The notes under the pieces: model-generated | What the model saw: only the letters and a program-made list of their open reading frames with translations | Database searches by the model: none | What the model was told of the DNA's origin: nothing | Translations under genes and position numbers: made by a program | Part shown: positions 1 through 10,321 of the stretch, one piece after another | Numbering within the stretch: the stretch's first letter is position 1 | How the letters are laid out: each line of letters starts with the position of its first letter | Origin: Chitinophagales bacterium | GTDB lineage: Bacteria; Bacteroidota; Bacteroidia; Chitinophagales; S012-47 | Length of the DNA: 44,187 nt | Direction: 5' to 3' | NCBI GenBank assembly: GCA_015487695.1 | Contig: WFPF01000026.1 | Span: 1-44,187, forward strand

Positions 1-3000
1 ACTTACGATTATTGGGGCATACCGGGAGATACGGCTGAGTATGCCGTAAGTGCTGTGGTTTCGAAGGAAGGTACCCGCTACGAGTCCGACACAACGGTCA
101 AGAAAATTGTATTCCCCGTTATATTGCCTCCAACCATTGTCAGTACCACGTTGGGCTATGACCAACTGACGGTCAATGGCGCGTACCTGCCCATCAACGG
201 ATATACGGGTTTTAAACTATACCGGACTATCCCGGGAAGCAATGACACATCTCTGGTCAATTCTGTTTTCGAAAGAAAGAACATCTTTTCCATCACGGAT
301 GAGGAAGGATTGCCGGATTCGGCTTACACATATCTGCTCAGGGTGTACAAAGATCTTAATCTGACGTATTATTCGAGCTATGTATCGATTAATGCAAGCT
401 TTCCGAAGCTGACTCGTCCGATGAATCTGCAAGCTAGTGACGGTACCTATTTTAACCATGTCTTGCTTACCTGGGATTATCCCGGATTTGGCAATACCGG
501 ATTCATCGTTTATCGGGATGGTAATCCCATTGATACCATCGGTTCTGTGAATATGAGCAATCCGGGTGTGGCAGGCAAAGGGGTTCGTCATTATATTGAT
601 GTGATCAATGACGGCACGAGCCAACCCGATACGCTATATTACCGGGTGCGGGCCTATGCCATCAAGCAAAGCAAATGGTTCGAATCCGATGAGAGCAACA
701 GCGACTCGGGCTTTGCGCAAGTACAGCGCTTTGAGTCATTGTCTTCTCAAAATGGGGGTTCTGTTGGCGAACGCCTGGGCGCACAGGTCAGTATGGCCAA
801 AAATTTTGGAATCTCAGGAACTTCCAATTCCAACAATTTTGCAAGAACCTACACCCCGGATGCAGCCGCCAACTTTGTATTTACCCAGGCTCCTGCAGCG
901 GATCCGTCCAGCGGAAGCAATCCGGCCTTTGGCTATAATGTCGATGCCGAAGGAAATAAAGTTTTGGTTGGCGCACCATGGGCGTGGTCTACTACATCCA
1001 GCAACCAGGGATATCGCTCCGGAGAAATTTATGTGTACGACCTCAATGGTGCGGGTACGCTTTCCCTAGATACCATATTGAGAAACCGCAATTTTGTATC
1101 ACGGGATACATTGCTGTTCCATCGTTATGATGATCAGCACAGTTTTTCGGTGACCGAGAGCAATGCCTGGAGTGTCATTACGGCCATCAACAATGTGCCG
1201 GGCACGGTTGGCCCACCGAATAACAGCATTGGTAGCGGAGCAAATTATACGATCAAGGCCGGCCTGGAATTTTCAGCTCCCGATGCTTTTACCCTCAATC
1301 AGGTGACCGTATATCCCAGTGATACGGGTATGTTTACGGTTACCATTGAAGGAGCCGCCCCGCCAAATATTGTCTATTATGCTCAAAACTTCTATGTTGA
1401 ACCTCCTTCTGCATATGATCCGGTAGTGTTAACACTGAATGCGGTGATTCCGGGAGGTAATATGAGAATTAACGGAGAGATGGTGACAGCTCCGCCCTTC
1501 GGCTTGTATCGAAATAATTCGGGAACCAGCTACCCCTATCAATCTACGCCCAACTTTGTAACCATCAATACGAGTACCAATGGAAATCCATTTTACTATT
1601 TCTTCTATGACTGGAAAGTGAGTGTTCCGACCGATACCGTGGGTACCCGTGTACATGAGGATACGACAGATTATGCACGAAACAGGAATTTGGCCTGGTA
1701 CTCGATCAGCCTGCCGGAAAACACCTATGGCACGGACCTGCAACTTGATTCCGTAACGGTTGATTTGATTAAAAGCAGCCCGGATGGTGCATGGATTGAA
1801 GTGTTCCTTGAAAAGGATGGTGGCCCGACCATTTCCTTGTTCAAAACCAACAACGATCCGGCAAGCTGTGCTCAGGATACGATTCACGCAGTAATTTCTC
1901 AAACCGGAGGGTCCGGCCTGCTCGAAAATGCGGCTATTTGTAATACCTCTGTCAATGGTCGTTACAGTCCTATTACGAATTTCAATACTGCTTTGAATGG
2001 CAACCCGGTGAATGGCAACTATCGGATGCGATATGTTATCCATATGAAAGATCCCGATAATTCCGTGGCCAATACCTTAACGGCAGATGTCAATGTGGAA
2101 GACTGGATATTGCATTTCTCATCCTTGCCCGGAGGCATCCATGCATCGGAGGTGACCCGGAATGCTCAAATGGGCCGGAGTGTGGCCGTATATGAACGCG
2201 CCATACTGGGAGGTGCTCCGATTTTTGAAACGGATAAAGGCACCATCACGGCATATAGCGAAAATGGAGGGACAGGCATCTGGTCCATCAGCGATACCCT
2301 TTTGCCTCCCTCTACCGTTGCGGCTGCATGCACCTATACGGTGCGGGTCTACGGATATGGATGGGGTGACTTTACCGAGTGGACCCTCGTGGACAACAGC
2401 AATGCAGTGATTGCAGCCGGAGGGCCCTATGGCTACGGATTTGATCAGACCGTCAATGTGACTACAGCCAAAGCTCCCCTTCGTTTCAATATAAATACCG
2501 TTGGAAGCATACCCGATAACGTGGCATACTTTACCATCTCATCAGGGGGCTCAACCTTGGAAAATGGAGCTCTCGGACCTATGCAATCTGTATCCAGAAC
2601 CGGAATAACAGCAAGCTGTGCCGGTGGGCAGTTTGGATATGCCATGGATATGGTCGAAGGGAAGGCGGTAATCGGAATGCCGCGCGCCAATCTCGGAGAT
2701 GGTTATGGTACACGCGGTATCGCTCGTTTCTACAGCATTGGAAGCGGTGGCGGATGGGCATTCAAACAGCAAATCAACATCCCCGTACCACAGGGTGGCG
2801 ATGATCAGTTTGGCTATTCGGTGGCTATGGATGGCAATTACCTGGCCATAGGGGCCAAGGGCGATGACCTGGATGCCAATCCGGGTTTGTGGGATGCCGG
2901 TTCGGTATCGATCTATCAATTTGATGCCGGAGATGAAAAATATTCACTGGTCAAAAAATTATTCAATCCGGACGGTGTGACCAAGCGATTCGAATTTTTC

Positions 3001-6000
3001 GGACACGATGTGGACATTTCCGGAAACTATATGGCCATTGGAGCACCGGGCGTGGATTCATCGGCCTCCTTGCCCAATTCGGGAGCTGTTTTCCTCTACG
3101 AAAAAGATGAAAATGGCAACTGGGTTTTCAAAAAACGATATTTTGCTCCGGATGCAGCAGCTCAGGATAGCTTTGGTTATAGCGTGGCCCTGGCAGGCAA
3201 CACCCTGATGGTGGGTGCTCCGGGCCGTGATGAGGGTGGCAACAATGCCGGCAAAGTGTATTTTATTTATATCAGGGAACAAATTGATTCCGTGGTGGCC
3301 AGCGATGGAACCGAAGGGAATAAAACAAGGGTCTCATGGTTCTACACCGGGAATCGCAACAACCTGAGCAATTTCCATGTCTACCGGGATGGCAGTCTGA
3401 TAGCGGCAGCCGATCCGAACAAGAGCTTTGTCTTTGATTATGACGGCATTCCGGGAAAAGAATATGTCTATCAGGTACGGCCTGTCTCTCTTGACCTTGT
3501 AGAAGGGGTGCCAAAAGGCGACAAAGGATGGAAAGAGAAAAACGGAATTCTGGACGGTAGTGTGATTACCCAAATCGGTTCGGTGGGTGTGCCCAACGTG
3601 AATATAAAGGCATGGGCTATTGTAGATGGGGAGTACTATGAATACAATACGAAAACCGATCTGGGCGGGCGCTTTAAGATCAAGGAAATGTACTATGGTG
3701 ATTCCACTCGCTATTATGTAACGGCTTCTTATAAGGATCACCAAATAATACCCGACACCCAGAACGTTGAATTCAATTTGATTCAGTTTGAGCGCAGTGT
3801 CGATCCCTTTGTTGACAAAACGGCCTTTGTAGCAGTTGGAATTGCACGATACAAAGACAGTGATTGTCCGATTGACAGTATCAATGTAGTCATGACGGAA
3901 GTCTTTGAAGACAGCAGCCGCAGCAATACGCAGGTACAAACGGACGATAATGGGCTTTATTCCTTCAATATCTATCCCGACAAGGAAGGACTAGTTCGAA
4001 ACGAAATCAGAATTGATACGATGAAGGTAGTCGTTGGAACCACCTCATCCGATACGATTTACTATCGTTTTGGTCCGCCAGTGCAATCCATTAGCTCGTA
4101 CAGCAATCTTCCGAAGGTGACGGAAATGTCTCCTTTTGAAGATACCATTAGTTATCCGGTACAATTGTTCGTGCGGAATACCTGTGGGCCGATTGGCACG
4201 AATCGTTGGAAAATTCAGATTCAAAGTGAAACAGGATGCTATTCAAAAGTGATCACAACAGATATTAACGGACGCAAGAAATTGCGCTTGCCGGCACTCA
4301 ATTATGTCATGCGAGTCATTGCCGTAGCCGAGCCAAGTGCCGATAATCTGCCTGTGATTGATTATCTGAAAGTGCGGCCGCGCAAGCTGGAGCTCTTCGA
4401 TATTCATAGGGATATTGGGCTGGCAAGCAGGGATACGAGTTTCGAACTGGACTTTATTTTCCACATCACTCCGACTATCGAGATTACCAATCTGAGCAAT
4501 TTCCTTTGTAATGAGCCCAATCGCCCGGTCGTAGTTTCGCAGGGAGATCAGATGAATCATACGATTGAGGTGAATGAAATCATACAGGGCAATCGTTGTG
4601 CTGTGAGCGAAGGATATCTGGTAATTCGCAACGAAGCTGCACGCGAACAAAACGTTCGAATTGACTATGATAAGAAGACCGGGAAGTTTCCGGATTATAA
4701 ATGGATAGTGGGTGAGCCGAACATTGTGTCGCCCTATATCAGAACCTTGGTGATCGAATACCATACAGCCAGTGACGGATTCCTGGGTCAACAGGTGATA
4801 CCGTTTATTGTTCAGGGTATTGCCGCCATACCGGGTACGGATATTATCGTTGCTCCAAAGACCGAAGGAAACCAGTTGAACCTGCCTCTGATGATTCTTC
4901 GCGATCCTCCGGGAGATGGCAGCTATAGCTATATTGACTCCGGGAAATCGTTTAAAACGAGCCTGAATGTGAGCGCTGACCATACCTTCCTGGGAGGGGT
5001 AAAACTCAGCCTGGCGCTGGGAGTGAAAGTTACACCTACCTTCAGTCTGGAGACGGAATTCGGAGGAGGATTTGGTGATAAAGGAGGATTCTCGCTGGGA
5101 ATATCCACCACGAAGAAAATCTCTACATCTTCGGTTTCGGAGGTGGATAATTCGGAAAATACCGATTGGCTGACCGGAACTTCTGCCGATGTAATTGTGG
5201 GTGCCGGTGCGGCACTGCAATACGGTATAGCCAGGCAGATATTTGTCGATGAGCAATGTCTGGTTCACAACCGGAAGACCATCACTACCGGAGCGGAAAT
5301 CAACACCACGTGGATTTATACCAAAGATCAGATTGATCATTTGATCCGTGAGAATAAAGCCAATCTGGAGTTGGCCAAACAAGGACTCTTTACTATAAGG
5401 CGTAAGAATGAGCAAGGCCAGTTTGAAACCCTTTCACAATCGGCTACGGAAGATTATTTGAAAGCCCGGATTATGAACTGGGAGCAAATACTTCATTATT
5501 ACAGTGTCACCACGCTCCCACATTATGCGCTTTGTGATCCGAACAATGTGGCGAACATACCCGAGCCTTGGAAAAGCAATGTAGAGAGCTGGAGGCGCGA
5601 TGGATTCTGTAAACTCATCGGGACATACAGTACGGTGAACGGTAAAGAAACCTTTACCCTCAAACCCGACTCTACCTGGGAATGGAATACGGATTTGTTG
5701 AAAAAGTATAATGCAGTAAGAGAAGTTGTCCGGAATCTGGAAGATGAATATCTGGCTTATCCGGGGGGACTTACCTTCAGCGAATCGCAGTTGAATGATG
5801 TAAAGGTGGACGAGAGCTATGCCAACCTATACGGAGCCGATGCCAAAAACATCACTTTCTCCGGGGGAACCTCCTTCAGCGAAGAACGAACGGTCAGCCG
5901 GTCGAGCTCACGGGGATTCAAACAGTTTTGGTATAACGACACCAAAATCGGAGTGGGAATTGCCGCAGATGATGCAGTAACCCTTGTGGTAGGTGTTTGG

Positions 6001-9000
6001 GGCGGGTTTGGCGCAGGTGTATTTACCGGAATTGTTCAGCAGGTATTTAAATATAAATTTAGCCTTGAAGGATATTTTGGATATAAATTCAATTTTGAGA
6101 AGGAGCAGGAGAAAGAGTTCGAATCGAATCAGACGATCGGATATGAACTGACCGATGACGATCCCGGTGACCAGTTTAGCGTAACCATTATCCGGGGAGT
6201 ACAACCTACGCATACGCCTTATTTCGATCTCTTTGGCGGCCGCTCAAGCTGCCCCAAAGAGCCTGGGACCATCGCCCGCGATATCCCGGTGCTCAAGTGG
6301 CTCGATCCGCAGGGCAATCCCTACGATCACTATGTGGTCAACAAGGCCGATCCTGACAAGACGGTACAGCTTCAGTTGCAGCTGACCAACAACAACCAGT
6401 TCTTCGAAGGTCGATGGTACACCCTTTACGTCCTGGAAAATAGCAATCCGCTGGGGGCAACTCTGCAGGTGAACGGCCGAACGATCACCACTTCGGCCCG
6501 TGAGGAGTTCTTTATTGGCCCGGAAGAGTCTTTCAATCCATCCGTGACCTTCAAACGAAATCCCTACTTCTATGATTATGAGGGCATACAACTGGCGATG
6601 TTCCCCAGCTGCGATATCTACATCCCAAGCAAGGTGTCGTTGGATGTGCATTTCCGCCATCCCTGTTCGGATATCTCCATCATCGATCCGGGCGATAACT
6701 GGTTGCTCAATACCGATACTTCCAAATTGGCTATTACTTTGAGTGACTATAACCCGTCTAACGATGTATTGAAGCGTGTACAGGTGGTACAGCGAAGACT
6801 GGGTTCTGTCGAGTGGGATACCATTCTGAGTGTCACACCACAGTTCCTCAAACGATATTTCGACTCACTGAAAACGGTCTATCCGGTGCCGACCTACCCA
6901 TTTGTTTGGGATATCAGCACGAGCCCCGATCTGCCCGATGGCGAGTACGAGATTATGGCCATTGCCAACTGCATGCAGGAAGGCATGATCTTCTCGAACC
7001 GTGTAAAAGGAAGGATCAACAGGCGGGTATTCCAGGTACTCGGAACGCCCGAGCCTTCTGACGGACTGCTAAGCCTCGGAGATGAAATCTCAGTATCCTA
7101 CAACAAGGATATTGACTGCGATCTGAGCAAGAGCCGTGCGATGGTATCTTTCCGTGCCGACAGTACCAACGGAGCACCCGTCAGTGTGCATTACACCTGC
7201 TACGGCAACAAGATGGTATTTGTCATAGATACTTTATGGAAGTATGAAGACCGCATGATCTATGCGGTACTCGACAGTGTGGTAGATGTAAACGGTAACC
7301 GGCAGATCGCCCCGGCTGTCTGGTCCTTCAGGGTCAGCAACAACCCGGTCTACTGGTGGCCCGCTTCTCTGGAAGTAACGGTTGAGAAAGACCGCAACGG
7401 CAGTGCCTCTGCCTGGCTGAAAAACAGCGGAGCAGGAAACGAAGCCTTTGTGCTGGCCATGAACAGTTCATGGCTCCAGGCCATGGATATGGCCGGTATG
7501 GTAAGTCCTTCGGGCAAATTGATCGGCTTCAGCATGGATGCCGGTGGCCTCGCCATTGGCACGTACTACGATACGGTCCGGGCCCATATTGCCGGCTTTA
7601 CGGTCATTGACCTGCCCGTTACGATGCACGTTATCAAGACCCGCCCCGACTGGCAGGTCGATGCATCAAAATATGAGCATTCCGTGAGTGTGATTGCCAA
7701 TCCGGATATTGACAGCAGCGGATTGTCCATGGACAGCAGCGATGTAGTGCTGGCCTACCTGAACGGTACGCTGCGCGGTTTTGCCAATGTGCAGAAGGTC
7801 GGCAGCAATTACTATGCAGCCTATCTGACGGTCTACGGCAACGATGCCGATGTAGGGCAGCCGATTGACTTCAGGGTATGGGACGGATCTCGCGGAGCCC
7901 TCTTCCAGGGTCATCCCGACAATGCCATGCCATACACTGCACAAAGCACCATCTACGGAACTACACCAAATCCGGAAATTATCCGGGTGAATACTTCCAT
8001 TGATTCACTGCGGTACATCCCGCTGAAGAAAGGATGGAACTGGTTCTCGATCAATACCCGCATGGAGGATATGAGTGTGAGCAATGTGCTCAAATCACTG
8101 ACACCAACTACGGGAGATGTTCTGATGACGCACTTTATCAGTGCCGAGTACCTTTCCGACAGTGCGCAGTATCAAAGCGGTGGCGGATGGGTTGATTTCG
8201 GAATCGACAGCTTCCGCAATGAAGAGGGTTATCTTCTTCATCTGTCGAAGGCCGATACACTGGTCATTTCGGGCCGTGCGGCCAACAATGATGTGATGAT
8301 TCTCAATCCGGGCTGGAACCTGATAGGCTATCAGCCGCAAAAAGCCAGGGGCATTGACACGGCCTGGCTTCCGGGATCACCGATTCCGGGATGGGACGAT
8401 CAGGATATCATCAAGAGCCAGGATGAGTTTGCCGTTTATAATCTTGACAGCACACGATGGGAAGGAAGCCTTTCGGTACTCAGACCTTATGAAGCCTACA
8501 AGGTGAAAGTGGGTCAGACACAGGCACTCTACTATCGCGGAAAGGGTCCGGCTACCTGGTATGTCAATCCGGCTGCTTACGAGCACACCATGCGTGTGAT
8601 GGCCATTGTTAAAATTGACGGCTACGAATTGCTTGATATGAACAGCAAAGTAGCGGCTTATGCGGGTGATAAATGCCGCGGTGTCGGTCAGCTTCGATTC
8701 GTTCCGGAAATCAACCGCTATGTGGCAGAGCTGATTATTTACGGAAACGGCAAGCCCGATTCGGATGAATTATCTTTCTACATCTGGGATGCCGTGGTCG
8801 ATACGGTATATGAATGTGCTCAGACGCTGGCATTTAAAGACGGAGAACTGACCGGTAGCCTGAGCAGGCCGTTTATTCTATCTCCCCGCAATGCCACCGG
8901 TATCAGTACCCTGGGAGCCGATGATTTCGGACCTGAATTTTCAATCACTCCGAATCCATTCGAATCGGATCTGCATATTTCGTTTACGGACGATGCATCG

Positions 9001-9186
9001 CAGAAATACCGCGTGGAGATGTACAACGGAATCGGAGAGATTTTCTTCCGCAGGACATTGCGTTCTTCACCGGGTGAGAATACCTGGAATATCCTGCCCG
9101 GCAGCAAGCTTGCCAATGGCATGTATTATGTCACCATCAGGCAGGGTTCTTCCATTGTTCGAACCTTTAAAGTGGTGAAAGATTAG
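1..9186 (+). CDS. Giant multidomain T9SS-exported surface protein, 5'-truncated by the window edge
   Basis: The reading frame is open from base 1, with no plausible start, and runs to TAG at 9184-9186, so only the C-terminal 3,061 residues are seen. In order: FN3-like modules (about 130-700), FG-GAP-type blades (about 760-1000 and 2610-3270) separated by a long insert with a proprotein-convertase P-domain-like part (about 1690-2130), another FN3-like module and a carboxypeptidase-regulatory-like fold (about 3280-3780), a glycine-rich segment of alternating hydrophobic residues (about 4950-6200), a Big_5-like Ig domain (about 7020-7340), two copies of a W-V-x-YEH module (from about 7650 and 8560) around two GWN-type modules, and a type A sorting domain (about 8935-9183, with TPNPFES and a terminal K-V-V-K-D). 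The family role is export through T9SS and attachment to the cell surface or release. Adhesion is an inference from the FG-GAP and FN3 content. The exact function is unknown. Confidence 0.93.
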   Translation, partial: TYDYWGIPGDTAEYAVSAVVSKEGTRYESDTTVKKIVFPVILPPTIVSTTLGYDQLTVNGAYLPINGYTGFKLYRTIPGSNDTSLVNSVFERKNIFSITDEEGLPDSAYTYLLRVYKDLNLTYYSSYVSINASFPKLTRPMNLQASDGTYFNHVLLTWDYPGFGNTGFIVYRDGNPIDTIGSVNMSNPGVAGKGVRHYIDVINDGTSQPDTLYYRVRAYAIKQSKWFESDESNSDSGFAQVQRFESLSSQNGGSVGERLGAQVSMAKNFGISGTSNSNNFARTYTPDAAANFVFTQAPAADPSSGSNPAFGYNVDAEGNKVLVGAPWAWSTTSSNQGYRSGEIYVYDLNGAGTLSLDTILRNRNFVSRDTLLFHRYDDQHSFSVTESNAWSVITAINNVPGTVGPPNNSIGSGANYTIKAGLEFSAPDAFTLNQVTVYPSDTGMFTVTIEGAAPPNIVYYAQNFYVEPPSAYDPVVLTLNAVIPGGNMRINGEMVTAPPFGLYRNNSGTSYPYQSTPNFVTINTSTNGNPFYYFFYDWKVSVPTDTVGTRVHEDTTDYARNRNLAWYSISLPENTYGTDLQLDSVTVDLIKSSPDGAWIEVFLEKDGGPTISLFKTNNDPASCAQDTIHAVISQTGGSGLLENAAICNTSVNGRYSPITNFNTALNGNPVNGNYRMRYVIHMKDPDNSVANTLTADVNVEDWILHFSSLPGGIHASEVTRNAQMGRSVAVYERAILGGAPIFETDKGTITAYSENGGTGIWSISDTLLPPSTVAAACTYTVRVYGYGWGDFTEWTLVDNSNAVIAAGGPYGYGFDQTVNVTTAKAPLRFNINTVGSIPDNVAYFTISSGGSTLENGALGPMQSVSRTGITASCAGGQFGYAMDMVEGKAVIGMPRANLGDGYGTRGIARFYSIGSGGGWAFKQQINIPVPQGGDDQFGYSVAMDGNYLAIGAKGDDLDANPGLWDAGSVSIYQFDAGDEKYSLVKKLFNPDGVTKRFEFFGHDVDISGNYMAIGAPGVDSSASLPNSGAVFLYEKDENGNWVFKKRYFAPDAAAQDSFGYSVALAGNTLMVGAPGRDEGGNNAGKVYFIYIREQIDSVVASDGTEGNKTRVSWFYTGNRNNLSNFHVYRDGSLIAAADPNKSFVFDYDGIPGKEYVYQVRPVSLDLVEGVPKGDKGWKEKNGILDGSVITQIGSVGVPNVNIKAWAIVDGEYYEYNTKTDLGGRFKIKEMYYGDSTRYYVTASYKDHQIIPDTQNVEFNLIQFERSVDPFVDKTAFVAVGIARYKDSDCPIDSINVVMTEVFEDSSRSNTQVQTDDNGLYSFNIYPDKEGLVRNEIRIDTMKVVVGTTSSDTIYYRFGPPVQSISSYSNLPKVTEMSPFEDTISYPVQLFVRNTCGPIGTNRWKIQIQSETGCYSKVITTDINGRKKLRLPALNYVMRVIAVAEPSADNLPVIDYLKVRPRKLELFDIHRDIGLASRDTSFELDFIFHITPTIEITNLSNFLCNEPNRPVVVSQGDQMNHTIEVNEIIQGNRCAVSEGYLVIRNEAAREQNVRIDYDKKTGKFPDYKWIVGEPNIVSPYIRTLVIEYHTASDGFLGQQVIPFIVQGIAAIPGTDIIVAPKTEGNQLNLPLMILRDPPGDGSYSYIDSGKSFKTSLNVSADHTFLGGVKLSLALGVKVTPTFSLETEFGGGFGDKGGFSLGISTTKKISTSSVSEVDNSENTDWLTGTSADVIVGAGAALQYGIARQIFVDEQCLVHNRKTITTGAEINTTWIYTKDQIDHLIRENKANLELAKQGLFTIRRKNEQGQFETLSQSATEDYLKARIMNWEQILHYYSVTTLPHYALCDPNNVANIPEPWKSNVESWRRDGFCKLIGTYSTVNGKETFTLKPDSTWEWNTDLLKKYNAVREVVRNLEDEYLAYPGGLTFSESQLNDVKVDESYANLYGADAKNITFSGGTSFSEERTVSRSSSRGFKQFWYNDTKIGVGIAADDAVTLVVGVWGGFGAGVFTGIVQQVFKYKFSLEGYFGYKFNFEKEQEKEFESNQTIGYELTDDDPGDQFSVTIIRGVQPTHTPYFDLFGGRSSCPKEPGTIARDIPVLKWLDPQGNPYDHYVVNKADPDKTVQLQLQLTNNNQFFEGRWYTLYVLENSNPLGATLQVNGRTITTSAREEFFIGPEESFNPSVTFKRNPYFYDYEGIQLAMFPSCDIYIPSKVSLDVHFRHPCSDISIIDPGDNWLLNTDTSKLAITLSDYNPSNDVLKRVQVVQRRLGSVEWDTILSVTPQFLKRYFDSLKTVYPVPTYPFVWDISTSPDLPDGEYEIMAIANCMQEGMIFSNRVKGRINRRVFQVLGTPEPSDGLLSLGDEISVSYNKDIDCDLSKSRAMVSFRADSTNGAPVSVHYTCYGNKMVFVIDTLWKYEDRMIYAVLDSVVDVNGNRQIAPAVWSFRVSNNPVYWWPASLEVTVEKDRNGSASAWLKNSGAGNEAFVLAMNSSWLQAMDMAGMVSPSGKLIGFSMDAGGLAIGTYYDTVRAHIAGFTVIDLPVTMHVIKTRPDWQVDASKYEHSVSVIANPDIDSSGLSMDSSDVVLAYLNGTLRGFANVQKVGSNYYAAYLTVYGNDADVGQPIDFRVWDGSRGALFQGHPDNAMPYTAQSTIYGTTPNPEIIRVNTSIDSLRYIPLKKGWNWFSINTRMEDMSVSNVLKSLTPTTGDVLMTHFISAEYLSDSAQYQSGGGWVDFGIDSFRNEEGYLLHLSKADTLVISGRAANNDVMILNPGWNLIGYQPQKARGIDTAWLPGSPIPGWDDQDIIKSQDEFAVYNLDSTRWEGSLSVLRPYEAYKVKVGQTQALYYRGKGPATWYVNPAAYEHTMRVMAIVKIDGYELLDMNSKVAAYAGDKCRGVGQLRFVPEINRYVAELIIYGNGKPDSDELSFYIWDAVVDTVYECAQTLAFKDGELTGSLSRPFILSPRNATGISTLGADDFGPEFSITPNPFESDLHISFTDDASQKYRVEMYNGIGEIFFRRTLRSSPGENTWNILPGSKLANGMYYVTIRQGSSIVRTFKVVKD

Positions 9187-9213
9187 AGGAGAGTATTCAT
9201 AGTGATTACTCTG

Positions 9214-9246
9214 AGAGGGCTGCCGCAAGGCGGTCCTCTTTTTTTT
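9214..9246 (+). terminator. Rho-independent terminator after the giant surface protein gene
   Basis: The arms 9214-9224 and 9229-9239 pair over 11 bp (including G-U pairs) around a GCAA tetraloop, followed directly by a run of eight T. It lies 27 bases after the stop codon and isolates the giant gene from the downstream one. Confidence 0.9.
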
Positions 9247-9287
9247 GTATTTGCAGTCACGGGAAAAAAGGAAATCTTAATAATTCT

Positions 9288-9295
9288 TATCTTTA
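9288..9295 (+). promoter_or_regulatory. Putative Bacteroidota -7 box for the DUF4412-like gene
   Basis: TATCTTTA differs from TAnnTTTG at one base and lies 37 bases before the ATG at 9333, just after the terminator. No -33 TTG at the expected spacing is visible. Confidence 0.45.
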
Positions 9296-9332
9296 TAAGT
9301 AGCTTATTTCGAAATGAATAAATCGTAATGTC

Positions 9333-10292
9333 ATGAGAAACAGATACCTGATGCTGCTTTTGTTATTGGGATTTTTGTGGCCCTGTGAAGCTGTTCACGC
9401 ACAAAGTCTTAAGGATCTGATGAAGGGGAGAAAGGAGAAAGCGAAAGAAGAACTGAAGGCAAAGGGCACGGAAGAAGCGACAAAGAAGGCAGATGAGAAA
9501 ATTGAGGAAGGGGTCGATGAATTTATCGAAGGCGTGGGTAAGCTCTTCAAAAAGGAGGAGAGGGAAGAGAATAGTGAAGCGGAAGTAGATGAGGAAAACC
9601 AAAATGAAGAGAAAAAGAGCAAACGCGATGGATTCTTCAGGTTGTACAAAGGAGGGGAGGCACCCATGCCCAGGGATGCGTACCACTTTGAGTATGAGCT
9701 GGAAATGGAGAATATTATTGAGGAAGATGGAAGCGATCCACAGCAACTTGATATGATTATGTTGCTCAACAAAGAGGATGGCCCGGCTTATATGGCCTCA
9801 ATCCCATCTCTTGAAAACAGGGATTTGCTTGTCATCATCGACTTCGAGAAACAAAACATGGTCACACTGAGCAACGGGACGGCCATGACCCTTGGTCTGG
9901 ACCCCGCAGCTATGGGCAAAGGGGGAGATGAAGAGGAAAGCGATAGCGATATTCGCTTCGAAAAAACCGGGAAAAGCAAAAGAATTGCAGGCTATCTCTG
10001 CGAGGAATATCGTGTGGAGGACGAAAACGGAGAAGGCACCATATGGGTAACTCAGGATCTTCCCTTTTCGATGAATTCGCTTTATCTCGGTGATCAGAAT
10101 AAAAGCTATATGCCCTATTCTGCAGACCGATTGGAGGGCTTCCCGATGGAGTGGGACTATTATGATCGGTTAAATGGCAATCGCTCACATATGGTGGTCA
10201 CGCGGGTAGAGAAAAAAGAGCGCAGCATCGATATGCAGGATTACCGGCAAATGAATCTTGATCATATTTGGGATTCGGGTGATGACAATTGA
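9333..10292 (+). CDS. Exported DUF4412-like protein with charged coiled-coil segment
   Basis: A 319-residue protein. The first 24 residues form a signal peptide ending in VHAQ, so it should be in the periplasm or outer membrane space. Residues about 25-100 are extremely rich in Lys and Glu and probably form a charged helix or coiled coil. The remainder resembles DUF4412 proteins: the stretch around IAGYLCEEYRVEDENGEGT, followed by IWVTQDLPF, is the kind of motif seen in that family, whose biochemical role is not known. It is flanked by a strong terminator upstream and a weak hairpin downstream, so it is probably a single-gene transcript. The start ATG is followed directly by the signal peptide (MRNRYLMLLLLLG), which supports it. 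Function is unassigned; the family call is moderate. Confidence 0.8.
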   Translation: MRNRYLMLLLLLGFLWPCEAVHAQSLKDLMKGRKEKAKEELKAKGTEEATKKADEKIEEGVDEFIEGVGKLFKKEEREENSEAEVDEENQNEEKKSKRDGFFRLYKGGEAPMPRDAYHFEYELEMENIIEEDGSDPQQLDMIMLLNKEDGPAYMASIPSLENRDLLVIIDFEKQNMVTLSNGTAMTLGLDPAAMGKGGDEEESDSDIRFEKTGKSKRIAGYLCEEYRVEDENGEGTIWVTQDLPFSMNSLYLGDQNKSYMPYSADRLEGFPMEWDYYDRLNGNRSHMVVTRVEKKERSIDMQDYRQMNLDHIWDSGDDN

Positions 10293-10321
10293 GATCTAAT
10301 CAATTGCTGATATGTCAGTAA

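Noticed and set aside
4243-5415. Long minus-strand open frame inside the giant surface protein gene
   Set aside because: It lies fully antisense to a clear coding region, its translation has no recognisable domain, and codon bias of the sense gene explains the lack of stops.
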